Shown here: piece after piece, positions 47,796 through 59,400 of the stretch | Numbering within the stretch: the stretch's first letter is position 1 | Layout of the letters: each line of letters starts with the position of its first letter | Source: Lepturacanthus savala | Lineage: Eukaryota; Chordata; Actinopteri; Scombriformes; Trichiuridae | Reading direction: 5' to 3' | Length of the DNA: 64,000 nt | NCBI GenBank assembly: GCA_030544235.1 | Contig: CM060472.1 | Coordinates: 17,605,654 to 17,669,653, forward strand | Translations under genes and position numbers: made by a program | The notes under the pieces: generated by a model | Told to the model about the DNA's origin: nothing | What the model saw: the letters and a program-made list of their open reading frames with translations, nothing else | The model's database searches: none

Positions 47796-48939
47796 GTGTT
47801 GAAGTGTGTTCATTCAGAAAGCAGCAGCAGCCGTCACCGACACACCGACGGAGGAAAGAAGAGGGAGAACGCACGTAACCTGCCGCGTCTGTGGTGGAAA
47901 CATGGGGAGGAAATGTCAGGATCTGCAGACCAGGCTGCAACTAAGGAATATTCTGATCCTGGATCAATCTGTCGGGTTATTAAAGAAAACATTAATCGAT
48001 GTTGAATTTGCATTGGGTTTTGTATTACATAAATAAAAATAGTTCACCATTAATTGATGCAGAAAGGGCACAAATCATCCAGAATGTAAAAAAAAAAGTG
48101 AACTTAATGCCCCTGGTGATCAAACCATACCTTTACCTGTGCAGAGAATACAGTTAACTAAAAGAATGAAGGAATGCTCTGAAACATGTTCCTCATCATG
48201 AATGAATAAATGAACATGCTGTATTTTCAGATTCATTGCTCACACTGCAACAAAACCAAGATCTGTGCAGTTCTTGTGGTTGAGTCTACAGCAACATTAA
48301 TGGATTTTATTAATATTAAACTGCAGGTTAGTGCAGATAGGAAGTGGCTGAAATAATAAAAGAAATAATATGATTTTTGATGATCGGCTGTTAAAAATTA
48401 GTTCAAACTTCTGGTCTTGTGGCTCCGAACAATAAAACATAAAACAAGTAAAACCATATTTGCTGTTATGTATATATAGCAGCAAATAGGGTACATTAAT
48501 TGACTAGCTCCGCCTCCTCCAGCTACAATCATGACAAAATGATGCTTTTCATTAGCTGTTTTTAATATTTAATATAAATATATATAATAATTAGTCATAA
48601 CACTACTAATACGTTTACCTTAGTACTTCATCTATATTCATTTTGTAATACTAATATACTTAAATTTTAGTAGGACACACTTGAAATGAAATATCAGGTA
48701 AAAATATCTTGTTTTTGGTAGAATCTGTCCTGATGAGAAATATCTTGATTCCATTATCAGATCATTCTGCATATTTCAATTTGTTTTTGTGATTTTGGTC
48801 AATTTAAGATGGTTTTGTTGAAATAGAAAAGATATGTCACTTTTCCCTGTGATGCAGTCTTTATTTTACTGAAGTACAGGATGTGGCTTCGTCTTCTAAG
48901 CAAAATAAATTCAGTTTGTCGTTGTCTCTTTTTTTCTCC
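47796..48939. other. No gene seen
   Basis: AT-rich unique sequence with overlapping short frames and no splice pair I can defend. Confidence 0.42.
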
Positions 48940-49110
48940 TCTTCCATATGCTGGTGCCGCGCTCCTCCGTCATAATCCCTCGATTCCAGCCAGCGTGAAT
49001 ATCGCCAGCGACGGCCGTTTGGTGTGTAATGTAGCAGAAGCAGCTCGCTGGCCGCCGCCATAGTTCCACCCCGACACTGTCAAAGGTGCCACGTTTAGCC
49101 GCAGGCTCGA
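48940..49110. other. Candidate conserved non-coding element
   Basis: CpG-bearing unique block (GAATATCGCCAGCGACGGCC, GCTGGCCGCCGCCATAG). Confidence 0.38.
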
Positions 49111-50952
49111 CTACTCAATCACAGGCTGGTTCACAGGGGCCAGAACACCAGCAGGGTCCACTTTACCAGCTCTCAGCACCTCCCCCCTCAGGAGGAGGAC
49201 CAGCGTCTCCCTTCATCCCTGAGAAACAGCTCAAACACCCAGGACCAAACACATGATTAAAGTTCATCACAAATGACTTGCAAGCTTGATTGAAGGCGCA
49301 ATTTGTCATTTTTTCTGGATTGAAATGTGTATAAATGACTAAACCTGTGAAATATTTTGTGAAGTACTTTCACTATCGCAAATGTTTCCATCACTTTTGG
49401 ACATTTTATGAATTCACGATTGAAAATGTTTCTGATCTGAGGAGAGACACAGAGATGTCCTTTCTTTCCGTCTTCAACATACCTGGCACAGGAAGCTCAG
49501 GGTTGCGACAGCGAGCAGAGAGGCTCATGGGAAACGTGTCTTTATGGGTGGAAAACACTTTTGCTTCCTGAAACTCCCCATCAGGCCTTTTATCCAATCA
49601 CAGGACAGACTGCGGCTGCATCTTCTGTGATCAGCATTTGCGTTTTTGTCATAAAATTACTTTTCATCCAGTTTAAAATCACATTTTTATATTTTTTTAC
49701 ATTTTGTCATTTTGACTTTAGTCATCAGACGTCTGAATCTTAAGTAGCTCTGAATAGTGTCTGAGAAACAGTTTGTTAACATGAAGCTGGTTAATCAGTG
49801 TTTCTACCTGTAATCAGCATCTGCAGCATCATTTTGCTCCATGGTTAATTGTGATTCTAACTAAATCTATTGGTAATTCAAGTTAAACTAAGGTACAATT
49901 CCTCCTGATAGAAACACAAATTGTTATCATGAAGTTGTCCATTGAGTGCTACTGATCAGCTGACTGCAGACCTACTTTATGATGTCATAAAGTCCATCTT
50001 TTGTTTTGACTGAGCAGCAGAAAATGAATCTTGAAATGAAAAGCTCAATTTGAGGTTTTAAGACGACTTCTGTCTTCTGTCGCTTCATGTTTCACAGGTG
50101 TCGGTCTTTTATTGATCCATAGGACCAAACAGATGTGTCGAACATGGAATATAATATAACGAGAAGCTGGACCTGTTGCATTTTCATATACAAACAGCAA
50201 GTTGGGAGAAAGACAAAGAGTCACGGAACAAATAAAAAAAAAAAGCAAAACCCATCAGAGAAAGAATATTGTAGACAAATAAGCGATGGAGAAGCAGAGC
50301 GAAGCCGTAGATCAGCTCCAGGATTCACAGGTCCAGCCGGGGAGGAGGTGAGAATCTAGGGTCAGGCTCCAACACGACTCCCTGACTCCTAATTTAGAGA
50401 TTTTAATTTTCAGTTCCCGAACCAGAGGGCAAGAAATCGTACCTGTGAGAAGCCTTCAGACAGAACAGAGGAGGTGTGGAAGAATCTGTTTCTGCCACAG
50501 AGGAGCTGCTCCGCTCTGGATATCTGCAGTCACAGCTCAGAGCAGTACTACACACTGAAGTACTACACATTAAAGTACTATAGTGAAGTACTGCACACTA
50601 AAGTACTCAGACCAACCTGTTTCCAGTCGCATGACTCATAATTACGTGTTTATAGTTTAAATAAGCAAATAGAAAGATGCCAAATAAACGGTGGTTAAAG
50701 ATACAATCTGTCATTTTCCTGGATTAAAATGTGTAAAAATGACTAAACCTGCTAAATATGTTGCTGAGTTGTGGGTTTCACTATCAACAGTATTTACATT
50801 ACATTTTCATGAATTGATAATTTCTTTGCTTCTATATCAGCATCAGTGTCAAATTGTCAGAAACTGGTTGTATTGTATTGAAACTGGTTGTATCGAGGCT
50901 CTGGTTGTTTTTAACTTTAACCAGATGGAGGATTTTAGCCGTCACATGTCCT
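49111..50952. other. No gene seen
   Basis: Unique AT-rich sequence. A mini-repeat of AGTACTACACA-type units at 50546-50605. The text TGTGTAAAAATGACTAAACC near 50728 nearly repeats TGTGTATAAATGACTAAACC near 49326, hinting at a shared dispersed repeat. Confidence 0.42.
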
Positions 50953-51026
50953 TTCAATCACTAATCGTTTCAATAATCAATAGATTAATCAACTCAGGAA
51001 ATCAGAACAGTCGTTAGTTGCAGGCC
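50953..51026 (+). mobile_element. GAGCTGCAAC-ended MITE, terminal fragment
   Basis: Only the closing end is recognisable: TTTCAATAATCAATAGATTA, then CAGTCGTTAGTTGCAGGCC. The rest of the element cannot be traced upstream. Confidence 0.48.
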
Positions 51027-51589
51027 TGAGTGAAGAATGTGAACACCTGGTCCACCTCAGACTTTAACCGTGATCCTGTTTGTGACAGTTTTCTTCACTT
51101 CAGCGCGTTTGGTTACATTTAAACACATTAGATAATTTCATTTTGATCAGCTTTAACTTCCCGTCAGAGTGAAACATCCCGATGTGTGAGAGCAGTTTCT
51201 TTTTGTTTGTTCCTTTCTGTTTGCCCAGCTTTTTGCGTCACTCGTACAACATCTTTTTGTTCCTTCCATCACACATTTTTGAAGCGGGGACTTATTGTCT
51301 CAGCAGGTGTCGGGGGATTTGCTTTGTCTCCTGCTCTGAGAAGACGAAGACCTTCCTCCTGTCAGCCTGCTCTCTGCAGGGTTCACTGAAGCACGGAGAC
51401 CACATCTTCTCCTTCCAAACACACACACACTGCTCAGTCACACACTCTCTGACCCCTCCGCCCCGAGTCCTGCTCCTCGTCCCCCCCATCTCCTCCCACC
51501 TCCTCCTCTGAGGGAAGGAGCTGTATTGACCGGGAGCTTGAAACCATGCTTGTATTGTCAGAGGACTTGCCAGCACTTACCTCCACTTG

Positions 51590-52060
51590 AACATTTAGTG
51601 CTGTCTTGCTGGGCCCGGACAGAGAATAGCACTATAGGGTCACTGATGAATTGCTATTTCTGGATGAGGGATAAACACGCTGCTTTGTAGGGATTAACTC
51701 TCCAATCTGTGGCGGCACGGCTGAGATTTTTATTTTCCGTTTAGTCCCAGTCTTGTTTGCGTTTTTGAGTTCATAAACTGCTCCAGATTCATTCAGGAAC
51801 AAGATTATTTCTTAAACACTATTAGATATCTCTGTTACTTCAGATTCCTGCATGTAAAGACTTGTGATATGACATTGATCATTTAACCTAATTACTTCTG
51901 GAACTAAATGTCTCACACAAAAAGTTAATAAAGTTAATTTCTTTTCTCATGGAAAGAAAACGCCTGATCTTTTAATTTGGTAATTAGAGGCTAAATTACC
52001 TAATTTCCTTCCCATTGATGACTGAATCTCGTCCATATGCCCGAGTTAATGTCCCATTTA
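51590..52060. other. Candidate conserved non-coding element, homeodomain-motif rich
   Basis: GGGCCCGGACAGAGAATAGC and GATGAATTGCTATTTCTGGA are followed by a TAAT-dense stretch containing GGTAATTAG and its inverted partner AAATTACC around 51979-52000. Repeat-free. Confidence 0.42.
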
Positions 52061-52401
52061 TTCCTTTATTCACTAAATCAACTCTTTTGAGCCTTTATTG
52101 ACCAGTGAAAGCCTACAAGTGCTGGAGAGACTGAGAAGTGCAGAGAGAATAATGAGGTCTCCGTATGATCTGATGTGGCCCATATTGTCCTGTGATGTAG
52201 AGTGGCTGCTGCACACACACACGCTCTCTATGACACTAACGAGGGTTTGAAGAACCTCCTTCGACACCTGGAGACACAAAGCACGCCAGCCGCCCGCTGA
52301 ATGGCGAGGCAGAAAGAGACAGATGACATCTTAAACAAGCATTAACACGCAGGTACTCACAAAGCAGCTCAGACTCATTTACATGTCAAAAGGCATTCAC
52401 A

Positions 52402-52438
52402 TGTTTTTTTTTTTGTTTGTTTTTTTTTGGGGGGGGGT
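52402..52438. repeat. Poly-T then poly-G runs
   Basis: T runs broken by G, then nine G. Confidence 0.85.
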
Positions 52439-52734
52439 ATGTACTGAAATGTACAAATGATGCAGAGATTAATTACATAACCAAGACTGCGCATATGTGT
52501 GGGTGTAACAAACAAACACACACAGCTGAGATCGTTATGAGAAGACTAATGGATCAAGTCCTGAACACAGAGACAGACAGAGACAGGAACTTCCTGTCAG
52601 TCTCCTGATTCCCCCTGAACCTCCTGCTGCTGCTTTAACCGCTCTCTAATAAATCCATCTGTTAGCTCATTACTGCGTCCACACCCATAAGAGAAGAGGG
52701 GAGCAACGACCCTGCAAAGACAGACAGAGAGTGA

Positions 52735-52818
52735 GGAGGAGGGTAGGAGGAGAGAGTCAGAGAGATTCACGGAGAGTCATAGGGAGTCAGAGAGAATCAG
52801 AGTCAAAGAGATTCATAG
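52735..52818. repeat. AGAGAGTCAGAGAGATTCA minisatellite, left part
   Basis: Irregular repeats of GAGAGTCAGAG and GAGATTCA. The same sequence type resumes at 54085 on the other side of the gypsy fragment, so the two blocks were probably one array. Confidence 0.65.
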
Positions 52819-52829
52819 AGTCCACAGAA

Positions 52830-54078
52830 GCTGGAGGTGGCTCTTAGGTGCATGACATCAAAGGACCCAATCTCTTGGAGGAGGATGCTTCCTTGGGTGG
52901 AGTATTTTCAAAATTCCTTTGCCCACACCTGCCACTGGTCTCTCTCCCCTCCACTGCTGCCTGGGTTGTTTGCTGACACTTTTTTCCGTCTTAAGAGGAG
53001 GAGGTGGTAGTCCCTTCTGCTCAGGACTTGTGTACTGCTGCAGGAAGACCTGGTCATGAGCCAGGATGCTTGAGCCATCAAAAAGCAGGCTGATAAGTAT
53101 CAATCTGTAGCCCTGTTGTGTACGGTGGGCCAGAGAGCTATGCTCTGCATAAGCGTTAAACCCCTCAGGTCTCCATGCTGCAAACGCCAAGTTCAATGGG
53201 CCATTTCTCTGTCTCTAAAGTAATCGATATTTGCTGTGTCAGACTTAACCTGCCTCTTGCCGGGCATCGTATTAACCCTATATTTCATGCCTACCAAGTA
53301 AAGTCCTTGTCTCCAGTCCTCTTTCCCCTCCCTCTAGATGCTTGCCCCTTCCAGGATCATTGATGGTGTAGAGGTCTTCTCAGGAGAATGGCTTCTGAGG
53401 GTTCATCGTTGGGGCAGAGGTCTTCAGTACTTTGTCAACTGGGAGGGTTATGGGACCTATGGGACCTTGACCTTGACACAACGACAAACTGAGGAGGGGT
53501 ACTGTCACAGTCACATGCCCTTCCTAGTCATCATGGCCAATAACTGATTCATACCAGTTTTTTTCCTGTGCCCCATTCCTCGCTTGACAGTTAAACATGC
53601 CATCCTATCACAGGGGCCTGCCACACCCCACCTGATTCCACTCTCTTCATCAGACAGTATTTAAATTGCTCCTGCATTGGCACCATTTGCCAGATTATTG
53701 CACCCTATTGCCTAAGACTGTTTTTGCTCACGCCTTATCATGGATCCTGCTGTTTTTGGCCCAAGTTTTTTTGGGACCTTTGCCTGCTCTTGTGCCTCTT
53801 TTGGCAACCTCTGCCTGTGCCTTTTGTGAGTCTTGCTTTGCCCCTTTTTGTACGTCTGCCTGATCTTGCTGTGTACTAACCTCTGCCTGTTTTTGACCTT
53901 GGATTTTGCTTGACTCTTGCTTGTGCCTAAACCATTATCTGTGTGTTTTCTCCTTTGATCATTGCATTATCATTTTGCTGTACTCCTCATTTTTTTCTAT
54001 TAAAAGATCATCAAACTATCTATCTGCTCCTACGTCTGCTTTAGGGTCTAGCACACTCTGGCCTCACTGGCCCTGACA
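52830..54078 (+). mobile_element. Ty3/gypsy retrotransposon, 3' part with chromodomain and LTR
   Basis: From 52861 the plus frame reads KDPISWRRMLPWVEYFQNSF, the C-terminal integrase region typical of fish gypsy elements. RLNLP...RINPIFHAYQVKSL follows near 53245-53300, and a chromodomain with PRIIDGVEV and RGLQYFVNWEGYG lies near 53350-53450. A polypurine tract GAGGAGGGGTAC at 53491 precedes the 3' LTR. Frameshifts and stops break the reading frame. Gag, protease, reverse transcriptase, RNase H and the 5' LTR are absent. The fragment is inserted in an AGAGAGTCAG-type minisatellite present on both sides. Confidence 0.8.
53503..54078 (+). repeat. 3' LTR of the gypsy fragment
   Basis: It begins TGTCACAGTCACATGC right after the polypurine tract and ends TCACTGGCCCTGACA, giving the inverted terminus TGTCA/TGACA expected of an LTR. 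A TTTCTATTAAAAGATC stretch near 53995 may hold the polyadenylation signal. Length is 576 bases. No second LTR is in the window. Confidence 0.72.
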
Positions 54079-54084
54079 CATATA

Positions 54085-54200
54085 TAGTCAAAGAGTCAGA
54101 GACATTCACAGAGTCAGAGTGGCAGAGACATTCAGAGTCACAGAGATTTAGAGGGAGTCCAAGAGAGTCAGAGAAACAGAGTTAGTCACAGAGAGTCATC
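54085..54200. repeat. AGAGAGTCAGAGAGATTCA minisatellite, right part
   Basis: Continues the motif of 52735-52818 with AGTCAAAGAGTCAGAGACATTC and CAGAGTCACAGAG units directly after the LTR. Confidence 0.65.
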
Positions 54201-54744
54201 TGACATTGTTGCTGCACAATAACTCTTCAATATGCAGAGAAGAGTTTGCAATGGAAAATTAATTTAAAATGTCTCTTACCTGCAAACACCTACAACAGTG
54301 TGAAGACGATCTCTTAATTGTTTTTAGATTTTAATATATCAGCCACACAAACCAATACTTGTACACTAATAATTTAAGTATACTTAGCTGGTAATACTTT
54401 AACTTCACAATTATTATCATAACATTCCAGTGTTAATACTTTTACTTCAATAAACACTGTAATAACATTGTAATATAACAAATGCAGTTCAATTTCACAC
54501 AATTAGAATGATGTTTTTTATAACCTGATTGTTTTAATGAGGACAAATATTTAGACTCTAATAATAAATTATTGCTATTATTATTGTTTCAGGTGGTTTG
54601 ATTTCTATTTTTGCTCAGCAAAATATTTAAATTATATTTTAAATAACGGCATCCATACACTAGTAAATACAAAATAAAATCTGTTGGTAAATGACTAACT
54701 CTTTCACTGGGAGAGAGGTGAGCTGTGAGTGTGTGTGTGTGTGT

Positions 54745-55014
54745 ACAGGCTTGTATGCACATATGTACGGCACACGTGTGTGTTGTTCCATTGGCATGGG
54801 CAGCAGGGAAGGGCTGGTGAGGCTTTAACTTTGCTAAGCTTTTTCCTGCCAGGTCCCTGGGAGATCCCACTGTTCGTTTATATTGAACTTTGTAGGCCGG
54901 CGGCTCTGCCAGGCTCCCCTGCCTACTGCTGTAATATAGGAGCTGCTGGGGACCTGCACAGCCAGCAAGACCAGGGAGAGACACACAGATCACACCGGCC
55001 CTGTGGTTATTACA

Positions 55015-55017
<3 letters not shown>
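54745..55017. other. Candidate conserved non-coding element between GT repeats
   Basis: A compact unique block (CATTGGCATGGGCAGCAGGG, AACTTTGTAGGCCGGCGGC, TACTGCTGTAATATAGGAGC) bounded by GT microsatellites on both sides. Its plus-strand frame includes the GT repeats and is probably not coding. Confidence 0.43.
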
Positions 55018-55019
<2 letters not shown>

Positions 55020-55053
<34 letters not shown>

Positions 55054-55058
55054 TGTGA
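55020..55058. repeat. (TG)n microsatellite
   Basis: TG units with one TATG interruption. It bounds the unique block at 54740-55015 on the right, and a shorter GT run at 54728-54744 bounds it on the left. Confidence 0.9.
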
Positions 55059-55217
55059 CTGTGTTAGTGTCTATGTGTGTTCCATACTTTTACAGTCTAG
55101 GTGTGACGTCTGGCTATTTGGAAGTGTTTGTTTGTTTGTGTGAATCTTGTGTTTGTACAATATGAATTATTACAATAAAAATCACAACAATTTTTGTTTT
55201 ATTTTTTTTTTGGTGTA

Positions 55218-55224
<7 letters not shown>

Positions 55225-55250
<26 letters not shown>
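55225..55250. repeat. (TG)n microsatellite
   Basis: Thirteen TG units. Confidence 0.9.
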
Positions 55251-55364
55251 AGAGTTGGCAATGTGCCACCATGTCCTCTCCAGCTCACACAGCCTCTGTC
55301 ATAAACAGCCACAGCCTCTGGCAGGTGTTGCGCTGTTGTGCACAGATATGTGTTTCCCAAAGTG

Positions 55365-55384
55365 ACACACACACACACACACAC
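55365..55384. repeat. (AC)n microsatellite
   Basis: Ten AC units, followed by looser ACACATGCACACATG sequence. Confidence 0.88.
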
Positions 55385-55531
55385 AAATATGTATGCAGAC
55401 AGACACACACATGCACACATGCACACGCATAGGTGAATAGACGTCCGAACACACACCATTGGGAATCCCCACAGGTGAGCCTTAGAGGGCAGAGTCAACA
55501 CCTTATTATTAAAACGCACATGTGCGCGTGC

Positions 55532-55555
55532 GCACACACACACACACACACACAC
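55532..55555. repeat. (CA)n microsatellite
   Basis: Twelve CA units preceded by TGTGCGCGTGCG, a Z-DNA-prone stretch. Confidence 0.88.
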
Positions 55556-55705
55556 TGACAGCTGTTTCTGGCGTCTCACACACTACCAATATAGGCCACC
55601 AGCTCGTCCCAGGTATGAATTTTAGTCTGTGGTTGAACTAATTCAGTAACAAGGACCTGCAGGCACCAACAACTCTTTAAACTCAACTCATTATATATGT
55701 AATTA

Positions 55706-55708
<3 letters not shown>

Positions 55709-55770
<62 letters not shown>
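55709..55770. repeat. (TA)n microsatellite with mirrored flanks
   Basis: About 31 TA units, bounded by ATTACTG on the left and ACTGTATATATTACAG on the right. Confidence 0.92.
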
Positions 55771-55771
<1 letters not shown>

Positions 55772-55979
55772 TGTATATATTACAGCTGCATAAATTTACA
55801 ACTGAAAATATACATCTTGTTACTCAGAACTTTATATTACTGTGTTACACACTAATTAAAAGACTAGAGTTTAGACTTTTGCCTTCCAGATAATTTTAGA
55901 AAGGATTTAAAGATTTTATTCATTATTTTTGCTTTATTTACTCTGGATGGATGTATTGTCTTTTCATTTCATGATTCTT

Positions 55980-56340
55980 TAAAATTAAAAGTACTAAATA
56001 ACCAGTAAAAGTACAGAAGTATTATCAGCAAAATGTATGTACTAATATCAAAACTACTCATTACTGTTATATTATTATAGTATATTATACTATGTATTTC
56101 TTTAACACTAAATACATGTGAGAGCATTTGAATGTTTTAGCTTCATAGTATTTTATATATGCTTGTTGCACATGCTGGTTGAATACACTTTATATAGCAA
56201 ACAAAAAACTAATTAAAAAGTAAATGAACAAGCAATAAATTAAACAGTAAAAATATTCTTAACATGTATTATTTCATGTCAAATCCGCATCTTAATGAAC
56301 TAAAGCTGCAGATAAATGTAGAGGAGAAAGTACCTTAACG
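55980..56340 (+). mobile_element. AAGTACTC/CCACTG-ended dispersed element, middle part
   Basis: ACCAGTAAAAGTACAGAAGT, AACTACTCATTACTGTTATA and AAAGCTGCAGATAAATGTAG match the copies at 14110 and 46995. It is diverged and its ends are not visible. Confidence 0.52.
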
Positions 56341-56819
56341 AATCTCTGTTATTGTTTTCTGTTCCATCATTACCATTATTAGTATTATTCACTTTTAATG
56401 TAATCATTTTTGATGATTATAATTATAATTACTGTGATCATTATAATATTGATTACTTTTATTGTTTAAAGTCCTTGCTGTTTATTAGCAGGCAGTAATG
56501 CGATGGAGGAATCCTGCTGCTGGTTGAACAGGGCTCACAGCACCTGGGGAGGAATCTGCTGGTTGAGGCCTGGTGGTCGTCGGCCCTTCACGGTCTCTCA
56601 CCTCCCAAACCTCAGCCTAGGACCCCCCAACCCCACCCGGATGCTGCTGACCCCCCCCCTAATCCCCTCTCCCCTCTTCAAAGGTCATCCAACCCTGGCC
56701 CCGCCCACTCCACCCCCAAACCACGGCGAGGACAGCAAGCTTTTAGCCCCTCTGCCTCTCTGGGGTGAATCTTCCTTTGTCTCAGTGCAGGGATGATCCC
56801 TCCTCTGTCACCTTCCATC

Positions 56820-57030
56820 CATCATTCATTCACACTCACATGCACTTATACATAATTATACACAGTCACACACATTTATACTAATTCATACAGTTGTAAC
56901 CAAACACACATTTATACATAATTATACACATTTATACATAACTATACACAGTCATACACAGGTATACATAATTATATACATTCAAACACATTCATACACA
57001 GTTATACAGATTTATACAGAGTAATGAAGC
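56820..57030. repeat. Degenerate TATACACA-type minisatellite
   Basis: Units such as ATTTATACATAATTATACAC and CAGTCATACACAGGTATAC repeat with changes at a spacing of roughly 10 to 30 bases. AT-rich and non-coding. Confidence 0.7.
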
Positions 57031-57059
57031 GTTATATTATTATATATTATAAAGAAGGA

Positions 57060-57260
57060 CAAACTAAGTTCTGATGAATAACTCAACGCTACTCAAAACT
57101 TCAAACCACTGGTTTCATCTTTAACATCTGTTGGATTTTAAAGCTTCTGATATTATTACTGAGTGTGAAGGAACCAAAGCTGCAGATAAATGTAGTGGAG
57201 GAGAAAGTAGCAGAAGATGAAAAGTATAAGTACATCTAAATTGAGTAAAATAATAGTTCA
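57060..57260 (+). mobile_element. AAGTACTC/CCACTG-ended dispersed element fragment
   Basis: CTTCAAACCACTGGTTTCAT, then TGTTGGATTTTAAAGC, AAAGCTGCAGATAAATGTAG and GGAGGAGAAAGTAGC line up with 46995-47130. The terminal part is missing. Confidence 0.55.
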
Positions 57261-57839
57261 GTCCCTGAACAACATGTTGAATATATTAAAGCATATTCAC
57301 ATTTTTTCTATTTAAACTCTTCACTGTGAAGAATGATGTTTGTGTGGAGCCTGACACAAGAAGCTGTTTCATAATTCACCTGCTGAAAGTGGAAAGTTTC
57401 TCCGAGCTCATTGAAATTGCAGGTTTAAGGGTCGGGACTGCGAGTGTGATTGACGATCGTCACGTTACACAAGTGCCGCATGGAAACATGAAGCTTTGAT
57501 CACTGAGACCTGACGTCACAGTGAAGCATCCTCTGTGAATTAAAGACTCTTATTTTTTTCTTTTTTCTTTTTCTTTTTTTAAAGCAGGAAGGAGAGGATG
57601 CCATTTTAAGACTTTGGACATTTACACTTATTTTGTGGAATAAAGAATTCAAACCTAGTATTGTTCTAGAATACACACCCCCACACACACCTTCTGGGCG
57701 TTAACACGGGTCAGTGTCCCCACAAGTGTTTGGCTTCTTTTTCCACTCGGAAAACTCCCCGCTCCACGTGTCCTCACAACCTCAGAACCTCTCTCTGACC
57801 CCCCGCCCCCTCTGGCCTCGCCCCTCCCCCTCCTGCTCC

Positions 57840-58140
57840 TTCTGTCTTCAGCTCCCATCGTCTCAGCCACATCTTGGCCCGGAGCCGACGCTGCAGCGCA
57901 CCGCGACCCCGGGTTCAGGTGGCGTAAAATACACCTGACACCGAGTGGCCGCTGCGTGCACCTGGGATGTAAACAAAGTTAAGCGCGCGGCCTCGGGCCT
58001 ACAGCGTCCCTCACAAACGCTGACGGTGTCCGCCCTCGACAGAACGCTGCGCCGCAGCCCCTCGCACCTCGCCGCTGCCTCCGCGCGTTTCTGTGTGACA
58101 TGGCCCGTTTGCGCCAAGCACCAATCGGCATGACAGCGTG
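57840..58140. other. CpG island-like block
   Basis: Very CpG-dense (AGTTAAGCGCGCGGCCTCGG, AACGCTGCGCCGCAGCCCC). It could be a promoter of an unannotated or distal transcript. Long frames exist on both strands but show no domain. Confidence 0.4.
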
Positions 58141-58254
58141 ACCTCCAACCTTTTTTCTGCTCTGTCCCTGCTCTCCTTCCTTTGCTTGTCCGCTCATCAT
58201 CCATATCCCCCTTCCGCCCACCACCTCTCTCCCCCCTCCCCACTCTTCCCTCAA

Positions 58255-58620
58255 TGACAATATCCTGGTAATGGCGGCCTTTGTTTTTCTTGGCCCGGGC
58301 GCCTGGATTTGTCAGGACGCATTTCCTGCCCGCAGACTGAGGGGGCTGCTGCTGCGTGGCAATCTGGGCTCACTTCTCAGGCAGCTAAACCCTTTGACAC
58401 TGTGCTTTTTAATTAAAATTACATTATGATTAATCAGGCAGAAGGAGGGGCCCTCCCCCTCGCTGCTCCTCCTCCTCCTCCTCTCTCCTCCTGCTCAGTT
58501 TCCAGGCAGGTTTGATTACAACCTGTGACGGACGCTCCTCACTGCCAAGCCGCTAAAGATGTGCTGGCAGATGCGGCGGCCTGGCCAGCTTGTCAAGCCC
58601 CGGGGTTGCAGGCAGCCAGG
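58255..58620. other. Candidate conserved non-coding element
   Basis: GGTAATGGCGGCCTTTGTTT, then CAGCTAAACCCTTTGACACT, TTTTTAATTAAAATTACATT and ATGATTAATCAGGCAG. Repeat-free, with dense TAAT motifs, next to the CpG island-like block. Confidence 0.46.
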
Positions 58621-59159
58621 GAGCGAGGGACAGAGAGGAGGAGGAGGAGGAGGAAAAGAAGTGAAGGAGCAGAGATGGAAAGAATATGGCAAGGGGAGAG
58701 AGTGCAAAGACGAGCGGAGACTAAAGGCCCTGACGCACCGAACCAACGTCAAAGGACGAGAGGGGACGAAGGGCGACTGCTGCGTCGCCTCTGGTCGCCT
58801 CTTCTGGATCAAAAAAGGAGCATTGAACGCACCACGGGGACATCTGACATGTTCGCTCTGCGCCCGCATGACAAGGGAACACGGCGGGTTGGCTTCGTTT
58901 TCACATGACTCCTGAACCACAGACGGTTTCTGAAAGAGAATCTGTCTGATGAAGAAGAAACGGCATCATCAGCCTGAGTCTTCTTATGATACCGATACTG
59001 TTTCTCTTACAAAAGAAAAAGACTGAAAATTATTAGTTCAGTTATGGACCTTTGACCCTTGAACTGATCTTGAAATAGATAGATTACTTATTAATCTCAA
59101 ACCTGATTATTTTAACTGAATCCACCTTGTGATGTCATTCTCATGAATATGCACACAGA
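58621..59159. other. No gene seen
   Basis: GAGGAGGAGG tract at 58636-58660, then unique sequence with overlapping frames on all sides (127 and 118 codons plus, 134 codons minus) that have no domain. Confidence 0.42.
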
Positions 59160-59400
59160 GCAAACACCACTGCCCACTAACTAGTAGCAACTATGTAGGA
59201 AGTTAGCCATCTTGCCTTCTGGGATAGCGTAGTGTGTTCACTGTATCTTTGCATACTGCAAAATATGACTGGATGTAGAAAACCATCCAGGTTTACCTAC
59301 CTGTTAAAAGCCTACTAACATATTCGTACATTCTAGATAATGGAAAAAATCCACATTTTTGCCTACTGCATAGGCGGGTAGCTGCCGATTTCGGACACAG
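59160..59400. mobile_element. Possible short DNA-transposon repeat
   Basis: ACTAGTAGCAACTATGTAGG, GCATACTGCAAAATATGACT and CTGCCGATTTCGGACACAGC look like parts of a dispersed fish repeat. Recognised by general resemblance only, and no second copy is in this window. Confidence 0.3.

Noticed and set aside
57863..58260. Arg/Gly-rich minus-strand frames
   Set aside because: GC-rich composition keeps frames open by chance on both strands, and no domain was seen.
58525..58920. Overlapping frames of 118-134 codons on both strands
   Set aside because: Three mutually overlapping frames with no domain, Glu-Arg runs come from a GAGGAGG tract, and the upstream part is enhancer-like.
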